Position numbers and translations under genes: made by a program. Below the pieces are notes generated by a model. It was not told the DNA's origin and ran no database searches. It saw only the letters and a list, made by a program, of their open reading frames with translations. Shown piece after piece: positions 20,929-30,410 of a stretch of 42,475 bases of DNA. Positions within the stretch are counted from its first letter, which is position 1. Every line of letters begins with the position of its first letter. Where the stretch lies: positions 86,680-129,154 of the forward strand of contig NW_003211781.1 of NCBI RefSeq assembly GCF_000006405.1, written 5' to 3'. This DNA comes from Perkinsus marinus ATCC 50983 (taxonomy: Eukaryota > Perkinsozoa > Perkinsida > Perkinsidae).

Positions 20929-22234
20929 CTGAAGGCTCTGTGCAGTTCTGCACAATTATGAAACCTTGGCCTAGCCTGATGCTAGTTCATGATCCTGCAA
21001 GAACTGTTATGAATAGTTTCTCATAATTTCACTAATCGTTAATTTGAGTCGTAAATTAGTGAACTCCTTGGCACGTCGGCTACCTCTTTATGTGATTTCC
21101 CCTCAGACATTGCATAAGAACCTAGCCTGATGAACTGTAACATCCAATACTAAAGTCAACATTATAGTCGTGCAAAACGTTGGAGTGCTGCGGCCAGCGC
21201 CATGCTGAATGCATCATCACCTCCTATCACGCACGTAAGGCTCAGACACCTGAGTTTCTCGCTACAGTGTTGCACAAGAGTTATTATAAGAGGACGAATA
21301 AAAGGACCATCGGCGGCTTAATACTAACAAAAGAAGTTCTCCACATACCACTCCAAGGGGAATTGTGCTCACTTCATAACTATCACCATCCGAAGTCTCA
21401 CACCAGACTTCAAAATGGTCTAGTAATAGGAATAGGGGGAAAATTGTGAAGAGGGAAAAATCGCACTCAAGCCGATTTTTTCCATCTACTGAAGATGAAT
21501 GAATAAAGTCCAATTCCGAGCGTGTTGTGTTGAGTGCTTTAAGCGGTCCCATGAGACTGAATAAGCAATCAACTCGAGCACTTAGCCGAGAACAGACACT
21601 GCCGAGTGGACAGCAATATGGACAAGTTCACCTTACCATTGGGACCTCAGCTCTTATGAGAACTGACCTAATACTGGATATGAGTGAACAATACCATTAA
21701 AATGGCATCATAAGTATAAACTATAAACTCAGAGCATGAGGACCACCGAGGGAGAAGTCTGATCAGGAGTGTAAACTGGTAAGCGTGAACAGCTTCGAAT
21801 ATCATCCTCGGTTGAAGGGGTATCTACCAGGCCTTAACGCGATTTCCTGAAACAGCAAACTCTACCATCATAGAATTGAGGAGACTACAAACCACAGGAC
21901 ATTGCTCAACGACCGACTGTATCATGTATTGGAATGGTAAGTCGTAAATTCACCAGAGCTTATATATCGCCTGTATCCACAGCTATACTCGTGGGGGAAA
22001 TAACTCGGTCGTACTAAGTCGACCTTAGCGTTAGAAGGAGTTTTCTCTCCCTGGCTAATTCATTCGCGACACGAGCTCTCCTCCAAATGTTACGTAAGAT
22101 TGCCGACGGAAGCCCCGGGGATTTTACTACATACTGTATGCATCATCAGGAAGATTCCAATACAATATAGTCATCATAGTGTTGGTGGATAGTTCATCTC
22201 TATTCTTCGCCAATTCGGCGTCACTAAATTTCCA
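20929..22234. other. Region between the coiled-coil gene and the resolved end of ACC
   Basis: The true N-terminal exons of the coiled-coil gene and the last ACC exons may lie here. A minus-strand frame near 22035-22110 reads RNIWRRARVANELARERK, which looks coding and could belong to the ACC tail, but its splice sites were not found. The frames at 21180-21449 (+) and 21262-21552 (-) show no domain. Confidence 0.35.
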
Positions 22235-22313
22235 ACTGAGCATTGATCCTCGTCAATGCTCAGTTGAAAATGTGTACGCATAAACATAATTAGAAACAGT
22301 AGTGACGCCGAAT
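22213..22313. repeat. Nested inverted repeats around an ACC splice acceptor
   Basis: Outer arms of 14 nt (22213-22226 and 22300-22313, ATTCGGCGTCACTA and its reverse complement) enclose inner arms of 14 nt (22233-22246 and 22253-22266, CAACTGAGCATTGA and its reverse complement) with a 6-nt loop. On the minus strand the inner 3' arm contains the candidate acceptor CTCAG at 22236-22240 of the next ACC exon. Confidence 0.9.
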
Positions 22314-25300
22314 CGACGTCACGATGCGCACAATATGAAACTCGAACAATAGAGATCAACGATTGACTAACATAGGAATTGACACAATGCTCCTGCTGCT
22401 GTTCACAACAACACATACCTAGCTGCAGTGCTCGAGACGCAGCGTCGCCTGCGTGTGAGTATCTCAGGTTCAGGGGAGATGGGTGTAGGCGATCCGTTAG
22501 TGCTAGGCCCAGTAGACACAGAGAAAGCGTCAACCGACACAGAGCGGGCTGAACGCAACCAGTAGATGTAAACCGTAAATCGAATCGCACTTACGTTTAG
22601 TGGTATTTCCTTGAACAGCAACCGACAGTCTCCGTGGCACTCCACAACTGCTTTGAAGGGCCGCCAGTGCAGCCACGGTTGAACGAGCAGTACTGCTGTT
22701 AGATGCTAGCTCAAGTACACGAGACTGGATATGAGTACGGCGAACCACAGCGAAACGATGGGAAAAGGCCGCAACCTGAAATCCATTTTCCAATTTTCTG
22801 CTTTTATTACAACTCCTGTTAAGTCGACTACTAACCTTATGAGACTCCTGGCCGTATTGTTGTGCCCATTGAGCTACTTTCATATCATCATCAATATCAA
22901 CACCATCGTCTTTGGCCCAGGCCATGATGCATCGCTCCGCCTCAGAAAGTGCAGTTGACGGCGATAAGGTTACATATCTAATACACATACAACGATCGAC
23001 GTCCAAACGTCAGAGTTCAATATGCACTATCTCCACGGTTGTACTGTGTATATTCTAATTGCTGATCGATACTACACCACCCCTTATCTATGCCCTTCAC
23101 AATGAAGGGCTATGGATGAAGCCAGGCTTGAAATCATACGACTTAGATATACGCTCCACAGTTTCCTATACTCGAACAATAGACGAGATTCAAGCTAAAG
23201 CCGAGATAATTCTTGCGCGGAAACAAGCTACTGAACCATGCGATAGAAGCAACACTATCACTATTCCCCAAGGAAGAAGTCCCTAGTAACATCATCATCA
23301 CGATGAGCCCAAACTTGCTGTACTCACTGCAACAACAGTCTTACCTCCTCCTGAGGGCATAAACAGCCATCCGCCGTTGAAATGACCAATAGATCCTCAT
23401 CCTCGTCTCAGTAAAAGGCAACACATCCTGGATGACGCCCTTCTTAACAGCTCTATATGGCGTATCCTGCAGCTCTGCAAACTTCAATGCTACCTAAACT
23501 TGGTATCTTAACCATGACGCTACTCTTAACGACGTACCCTCTTGTAATCGGGCATGAGCTCATCGACACGTTTTACTATCAATGACTGCAGGGAAAGCTT
23601 CTCATCCGCTGATTCTGATTCGTCAATCTAAAGCAGTTACCATCACCATAGCAACAACAGTGATAACATCTTCATCACAGTGAGTTTGATAGACAAATCA
23701 TAAGACATGGCCTTATTTGGGATTTAGCGAGTGAATCACAATGACAAGTGTGCCGCTGTGGTTTAAAACCCCAGAGCAGTTGATTCATATAACTGTATAT
23801 CCTCACCGAAGAGTCTTAGGCTAGGACGATATTAAACTACTCAAGACGATAATAACCAACAACAAGTGACGAGACATGATAAACCGTTTGTCCGTAGCAA
23901 TATTCATCCCTTTCTCCATAAGGCTTGTTATATATGTGACCAACTACCTGTTTTTGCCACTCAATGATTTGCTCGTCCAATCGTTTTATTGTCTGAGTGA
24001 CCTCACGGTTATCTCGGAATTTGACTTTACAAAACCCGGCCGGTTCAATGATGTTCATCTTAGACGTAGGGTCGGCGAAAACCTGAAAAAATGCTCACAC
24101 TCAGATTAGAACCCGGGCCATCCCCATCACATAATCCGACCCGACCGCATAACGATTACACCATTACTACCACAATATTATTAGGGGCGATCTGCTTGTC
24201 AATGACGACCCAAGAGCCTCCTCTGAGTTCTCCAAATGGTGGAATATAAGTAAGCACGCTAACATCATGAGCTTCACATGCAACCAAAGCATCGACAATA
24301 CGCGATCCCTCTTTCAGTATTTCCTTATACCTACACAGTAATACAATAACCCCGAGATCACACTGCTGATACTAATCCTACATATCCCGCATACCGCCTG
24401 AGAAACCTCTCCAATTAGCCACGATAAGAATTGCCTTCAGCCCCTCTTGAGCAAAGTCTCTGAGAAAACAAGACAATTCGATCGAGTTCCACAGAAACTA
24501 CAATACTGTTTATCGAAGTTCCACTTGTTTTACATATCACATGGAAAACGCACCACGAGTTTAACACGTTATTCACTGCTCAAATGCAGAGTAGAGTACG
24601 ACCGGATGAAACTCCATTATATACCATCTTGCGTGGCGGCCACCACTAGCTCCACTGTGATTTCGTTACTGTGCAATATCGATATCCTACGAGTTCACCT
24701 GAGAGCCTCATAAGTCTTCCTCGCCGAATCAGGGAACCACACCTGGCCTGCCTCCGACACTGAATTGGGTGGGAACTCGCACTGAGAGGTAGAAGAGTTG
24801 AAATAGCTCAATAACGACTTGATGATAATAATACATCGATAGGTTTCCCTTCCTCATCTAGTTGTTTGGTAGTGGTCCTGTTCTCGGACAAGACTACGCC
24901 AACAGGGATACCTAGCAAGATTCCATCACATGAACAACTTCAAATATATATCGCTAAATGAGAACTCATTTAACACCATTATAGCACCATGAAGGTCTTT
25001 CTACACTTACTCATTTGGTAACATTAAAACGTCAGTTCTCTGTTACGAAGACACAATACCTACCTCCTAAACGTCCTCTACCAACCACAGCAGCCTTGGC
25101 AAATCCTGCTCTGAACTCAGTGAATGTACCCACGTCCAAAATACCCGGCTCAAGACCATGCAGAGTCGGCCGGCCAGCACAGAGCCATCGGGGATCGTGA
25201 TTCATACCAGGCTGAGACGAGATGGTTATCAGGCAACTCTAATCATTTTAAATTCCCGAAAATGCCCCATGCGAGGCCCTGTCGACATTGCTACTATACT

Positions 25301-27299
25301 GAGCACGGGCAAAGTCAGAAATTCATATGAGCTACAATGCATGCATTTCACAGTCCCAAAAACGACATGATAAATTTGAAAAGTTTCCCATAACTTTTCC
25401 ACTTACAACATATTTGATTTCCCGTTCAATAGGATCGATATTCTCAAGAGCCTCTTGTTGCATCCCCGCAGTTGTTGCAGTGATGACCAACTCCAAGTAT
25501 CCAAGAATTCGTTCAAAGCCTTCCTGTTCTGCTTTAACTCTCCAATATACATCACCAGCGCCCGAGAGGTGAGCTGCATCTAGACTTTTACATGCGCCTG
25601 AACAAAATAGAATCGCATATGTACATTGGAGGTTCACCCGATCTACGCGAAGTGGTGTAATACTCCATGTGAAAAACGCGATATAATGTGACCCGGAAAA
25701 ATTACAAAAACACATGCGCGCTTTTCGCTAGTGTTTTTCACGGGTAGAACTCTATTACCTCCTTCAGCGATGCTTGATAAGGACTCAACAGAGTAGGCGC
25801 AGTCCGGGGCATCCACCAAAACAACCTGCAAATTTATTATCATCAATTTCACCATCACTCGAGTAGTAACTTACCCGTCTCAACGCCCCACACAGGAGAG
25901 CATTAGACCCTCTGGCACCTGTACCGCTTATGAGCGATATCGTAGGTAGACACTTTGCTGCGTTGGAGGCCGCCGCCAGGAAGGGAGCTGAGTTATGCAC
26001 GCGAGATCATGTGAGCCGTCTCGAGGTGAGTCGGGCACACAGAGGAAACAATAATAATATTTCTACTCAAGTTCAGCGAGAGACGCGTTTCGTAATTTGT
26101 GTGGTGGCAGGGAATGAATTTTATAAAGCATTCAAAACCACCACAATAGAATTTTAATGATCAAACTACCATGGGAGAGCCGCTACAAAATTAAACCTGC
26201 ATTATGTCATCGTCATACTTCGCTTTACTTACCAATAATCCCACTATTCTTGCGAGAACGCTGCGATGCGTTGGTATTAGATCCCATAACCACGTTAACG
26301 AAAGGTGTCTTATGCTCCTGAGCCAGCTGCAAAATCTGGCATCTAAGGAAGGCGTTACAATATTCCACTTCAGCGACCGCCAACAACTCACAGGTTCATT
26401 TGCCTCGTACGACTGGTGTCTAGTGAGCGAGTTTCTGTTGACATGTAGAAGAAGACGGGTTCGATACTCGTAGGGACTCTCACGGTCACTCGAAAAATTG
26501 CAAGACCAGAAAATGAGGACGACGTGTGTTCAACTACAAGAAGCAAGACTGCAGCGAACGACAGCACTGCTGTACTCACACGTATAGGAGCCTTCAGCAT
26601 ACTGTAAACGCTTGGAGGAAACCTCATTAGAAGCCGTTGTGGGAAAACTGAGTTCCTCTATCTGAAAAATTACACCCATGTGCGATGATAGTTAATTTTC
26701 TCATAAAATCCAATTTGATCTAGTGTGAAGCAATACACATGGACATAGTCAATAGCGCATATATATTGGTAACAACTCTACGGAAATTCGAAGAATTTCT
26801 TTGCCGTTTTTTTGCGCATTCCACTCCTGATCATACATAGAATTCCGCGATGCAGTGGGGAAACTCCTGAGCTGATGAGAGCAAGTATATTCCGATGCAG
26901 GTCTATCACGAATTGCTTAAAAATGAGCAGTGTTGTAATATATGTAAAAACCTATACAAATTGCAAAGATATTTTAAAAGTGTTTTGATATTTTCTCCAT
27001 TGCTCATTTTCTCTCTATTAAGTATATATGTAATATTTCCTCACCTGACCCTAGAAGTTTCCTCGCTAATAGACAGAAACCAACCAGAATTTCCCAGAAT
27101 TTTCATACTGTCACCAACATATGTTGTTGACCATGTGAATATTTCTCCACACTGAAAGTGACATACACCGTATTGAAGCTCACCATGACGTAGGACTCAT
27201 TGAAAGGCTTCTCGTCTCTCCTCTGCCACTGTAATGCGACAGCATCCCGTAGCGCCACTAGAGCTCTGTTCACTTCTTCCATTCTACTGTTGCAGCAGC
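22235..27299 (-). CDS. ACC: Acetyl-CoA carboxylase, C-terminal carboxyltransferase half (5' part missing)
   Basis: The carboxyltransferase domain moves CO2 from biotin to acetyl-CoA, giving malonyl-CoA. Exons in phase: 27184-27299, 26580-26661, 26392-26533, 26233-26342, 25875-25987, 25759-25825, 25407-25597, (one unresolved), 25064-25211, 24835-24911, 24699-24781, 24382-24459, 24171-24330, 23948-24082, 23538-23627, 23345-23493, 22836-22977, 22595-22775 and 22419-22548; a probable further exon begins at 22235 and runs leftward. Family landmarks in order: SGIIAPFLAAASNA, KSLDAAHLSGAGDV, GTFTEFRAGFAKAAVVGRGR, GIPVGVVLSENRT, EAGQVWFPDSARKT, ANWRGFSGGMRDM, YIPPFGELRGGSWVVID and IEPAGFCKVKFRDNR. 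The C-terminal helices have W and DDD segments. Biotin carboxylase and biotin-carrier domains are absent. The gene runs up to the assembly gap, so they may be missing sequence, or this is a stand-alone CT gene. Confidence 0.88.
24083..24170 (-). repeat. ACC intron made almost entirely of a tRNA-like sequence
   Basis: The 88-nt intron starts GTGGTA or GTAGTAATGG (A-box-like TGGTGTAATCG follows). It continues to a B-box-like CCCGGGTTCTAATCTGAGTG and ends GAGCATTTTTTCAG, where a T-run (a potential Pol III stop) is also the pyrimidine tract. Its 3' block matches that of the ACS intron at 14837-14886. Confidence 0.6.
26730..26900 (-). mobile_element. MITE-like element, copy in ACC intron
   Basis: Diverged family member in the large intron 26662-27183 of ACC, in sense orientation. 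It is recognised by CACATGGACATAGTC at one end, CTCCTGAGCTGATGAG in the middle and GTATATTCC near the other end. The terminal repeats are weak. Confidence 0.55.
27010..27155 (+). mobile_element. MITE-like element, second copy in the same ACC intron (opposite orientation)
   Basis: Contains TTTCCTCACCTGACCCTAG, GAATTTTCATACTGTCACC and GTTGACCATGTGAATATTTC, matching the family in plus orientation. It is antisense to ACC and faces the copy at 26730-26900. A second partial 5' end (GAGCAGTGTTGTAATATATG, 26924-26943) suggests an internal AT-rich insertion of about 80 bp. Confidence 0.6.
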
Positions 27300-27730
27300 C
27301 TATGAATTGGAGACAACCAAAATGAGCAGCAAAGACATTAGGGCGTGCGCTAAAATAAACACTTTAGCGCTCGCCCTAGTCGTTATAGCTCCTAGGCTGG
27401 GAGTCCCAGCTGTTGGTTCTATCCTTCAGAAGTTCATTGATCTCCTTTGAGTGTCTCAAACGTCAATCACCTTGAATGCTGTCTGTTAGAGTAGTGGTGA
27501 TTCTTAAACAGTGGCGTTACATTAACCTCGTTGGCATTACAGTGGTCTGAGCTCACAGTGCCTAGGGCATCCGGTTATCATCGAAATAACACTTCTACTG
27601 TGCATAATGCATTGATAGCTTGTTTGGGTCATGTGTGCTTGCTAATGCTCTTGACTCATTTCCCAATGCTATACCTATTACTGAGAGAGTTAGCTGAACG
27701 ATCGTTGGAGTACGATGTCCAGTGTTACAC
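27300..27730. other. Unresolved stretch 5' of the ACC exons, with a stem-loop
   Basis: Further ACC exons are expected on the minus strand here, but none could be joined with confidence. A frame around 27380-27450 reads KEINELLKDRTNSW before a stop. An inverted repeat at 27339-27378 (16-nt arms, one mismatch, 8-nt loop) is the only clear structure. Confidence 0.4.
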
Positions 27731-27830
27731 NNNNNNNNNNNNNNNNNNNNNNNNNNNNNNNNNNNNNNNNNNNNNNNNNNNNNNNNNNNNNNNNNNNNNN
27801 NNNNNNNNNNNNNNNNNNNNNNNNNNNNNN
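27731..27830. other. Assembly gap (100 N)
   Basis: A run of exactly 100 N, the usual placeholder for a scaffold gap of unknown length. It separates the 5'-truncated ACC gene on the left from the 5'-truncated membrane-protein gene on the right. The true starts and promoters of both head-to-head genes probably lie in the missing sequence. Confidence 0.95.
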
Positions 27831-30047
27831 CAACGATCATAGTCCTATGGTCTGCCGTCATAGTAGTGTTCGCAGCGGTCACTGATCCTACTGCTGCCCG
27901 ACACGAGTTTCTTAGGAACGGCACCGTTGAGGTCGATACTCGCAGCTAGCCAATCATCGATTCCCCACAACTCAGATATTAGAATACCAAGCACTACCAG
28001 GATACGAAGCTAATGATGAAATAGAGATATACTTTGGTGAATATCGGATAGCATGTGAGGACACTAATCGATGGTTTCCTCTCCTTATTTGTCCATCCTC
28101 CCATCAGCATGGTTCGTATCGATGGCACCATGGAACATCTATCACGGTGGTCTTCAGTTCAGATGTAGGAGGACCAATTACACGTGAGGGTCTATAGGGC
28201 ATTCTAATGAGAGTGAGGTGTGGTAGGTATACTATAGATTATAATGCCAAGTTTGATTTCAATATTACACACTTCCTCGTGCCAACCGAACAATACCAAG
28301 GCGATGCCGATGAGGACGGCTTCCCAACAGGCATGTCCCTCGAACATTGCATCAAGCTAACCCGGCCAGATTACATGAATGCCTAGGTTCAGAGGTTCTC
28401 AAAGCAATTCGAACTCTAGCTGGTGGTGCTCACGAGGATTTGGACAACGAGATTAAGAACATGACGAAATTCGAATATGGTTGGAGTGTTATTAAAGCTC
28501 TTAGAATGGCTCTATCGGGTAGTGAGCTATGTCGAGAATCAATGCACAATACGTCAATGACACACCGTTTTCATTCTGACATCGGACTACTCGTAATACG
28601 CTCACAGCATTATGAATGAACAGCATATATGCCATTCAGAACAATGTTACGGACTGAGTATCGCGGTCATATGGCATGAGATTGCCCAACTCGTCTACCC
28701 ACTCCTTTCGCAGGTGATATGATACCCGGCCTCGAGTGGCGTAACTTTGGTATATTGAGACTCAGAGATTTCTGGCCAGATGAGTACACCAACCGCACCA
28801 AAGTCGTCTTCACCCTAACTGCTGGTTGATGCAAAAGTTCTCAGGTTGGCGTCATGACCGGTGAGCAGTTTGACGAGCTGAAGCGTTGGTTCGTTGAGGA
28901 CTGGGCTAGATCCAGAGACACCTTCGATCCTATCACTATCATCAATGCCGATACAGGGGGTCGCATTTGGATGAGCCGTATGTGCCATGATTTGGTCGAA
29001 TACGGTTTCAAGAGGTTGGCCGAGATGAAAGTAAACACACCTCCAAGTGGAAGCCTTTCAACACTTGCACAATATCCTGTCCCCCACGGGTCAATGCTTG
29101 AGAATTTGAGTTTGTCCGCTTTCTTCAAGCAACAGAGTGCAATCAGCCTCAGCGAAATGATCGTTATCTAGGTCCCACTACGGCCGGAAAGACCACTGCT
29201 AAGAGACCACATCACAGTGTATATAAAACCCGACTCATTGAAGCCACTAGATGTTCGATCTAATGCGTTCAACCGGAGAGCGGTGGCGCGCTTCATGCGA
29301 GTTTACCTCTCATTCATACCCAAGCTCAGAGACCAGTTCATTCATGCCCGTGATCTGCTCAGAAAAGTATTCATATGATGAATTTCGTGGCGCGTGAAGT
29401 TTCTCTGCTATAGATTATTGCCATGGACCTCGTGCCAGTGGGCTACCTCATGGGGCAATACTATGAGGCTGAGGTCGTGTCTCCTCTCGTGAACTACTGC
29501 TATGTGCCATTGCGTATGCCCCGTACACTGGCGAACGGCACTGTTGTTTTTGGCCAAGTTGATGCCATGAATAACAACCGTTCACTGTGCGCGTTGAAGA
29601 ACAGCGATGTGGTGAGCAGTATTGGAATATATGCTCGCTTCCCTGAGCTGAGCGTAGGAGTTCCCTCGCTAATTATAGAGCTTTACACACGAATTCGGGT
29701 ACAAGTGTACATAAATCGATGCGAATTTCCCCAAATTTCCTCAGAATTTTCATATTGTCATCAACACATGTAGTTGACCATGTGCATATTTTCCCACAGT
29801 GGCTGTGAGAACCCTTCGAGTTTCACTCGATACCAATGCTGCTGGTCCGTTACTCAGTTCATCTCAGGAGCTCTACAACGTAACTCTCACAGTTGAGGAT
29901 CGTCTCATCATGCTTGAGAATTATATCGATGCGTTCTTCAATGCCAGCGAGAGAAGACCTCGTTACCGCTGGATATTTGCGTGCGTGTCCGGTACACTCC
30001 TAAGCCTCCTATTAACCACTGCCCACCTCCTGAACAGACGTTGTTGA
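27831..30047 (+). CDS. Type I membrane protein, unrecognised family, paralogue A (5' end in gap)
   Basis: Exons: to 27931, 27976-28054, 28108-28183, 28227-28330, 28387-28518, 28714-28802, 28845-29030, 29172-29366, 29414-29611 and 29868-30047. The first exon begins at the gap with a hydrophobic, signal-like stretch (TIIVLWSAVIVVFAAV). The large extracellular part contains KALRMALSGDMIPGLEWRNF, FDPITIINADTGGRIWMSRM and VPVGYLMGQYYE. It ends in one transmembrane helix and a short basic tail (NRRC). No known domain was recognised. Exon lengths and phases match paralogue B closely. Intron 28331-28386 uses a GC donor (GCATGT), and intron 29612-29867 carries a MITE that B lacks. Probably a secretory-pathway or surface protein; role unknown. 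Confidence 0.75.
28101..28258. repeat. Near-identical tract shared by paralogues A and B (A side)
   Basis: 158 bp matching 30700-30857 with only three differences, while the flanking exons differ at many positions. The tract spans a whole exon, the following 43-nt intron and part of the next exon. Two of the differences are synonymous in the inferred frame and one lies in the intron. Confidence 0.9.
29612..29809 (+). mobile_element. MITE-like element inserted at a 5' splice site
   Basis: The family member is flanked by GTGAG at 29612-29616 and 29805-29809, a likely 5-bp target-site duplication. Ends: CAGTATTGGAATATATG, and (reverse complement) CCACTGTGGGAAAATATG. It lies in intron 29612-29867; the matching intron of paralogue B is only 59 nt and has no element. 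The duplicated GTGAG leaves a usable donor next to the exon. Confidence 0.75.
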
Positions 30048-30410
30048 TGCCTCTAACATTTCTCATCCATGGTGTTGCTCAATCACCCAGTAATCGTAGT
30101 TCTCGATAATCAGGTTGCCTCATGCAGTACAACAAATCAGCATTACCGACTCTCGTTACCACCGCATACTTGCATGACGTGCTCCTGTGAGGGGACTCCC
30201 ACAACTCGAACCTCTCGGATCTCGTTCACTTGAATGTCCTTGATATGAATGATCATTACTCCAGATTTCAATCCCTCACAATTGCCCACGGGTAGATGTG
30301 TTCACGAAGTTTTCGAACTCCCCGGGCATACTTTCTCTATACAAGCCAGGATCATGAGCACGCACGTATTGTTTTCGCGACCAGAGCTCGTTGAAGGTTG
30401 ATTCACTGCA
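30048..30410. other. Intergenic spacer between paralogues A and B
   Basis: No gene is seen. It should hold the 3' region of A and the promoter of B. No clear TATA or other element is recognised. Confidence 0.4.

Noticed and set aside
26343-26391. Coding-like minus-strand stretch containing EVEYCNAF as ACC exon
   Set aside because: It lies between a GTGAGT donor and a CCTTAG acceptor; splicing it out gives a better match to the ACC family and the correct phase.
28184-28226. In-frame stops TAG/TAA shared by both paralogues, taken as recoding
   Set aside because: They fall inside a 43-nt GT..AG intron whose removal keeps phase in both genes.
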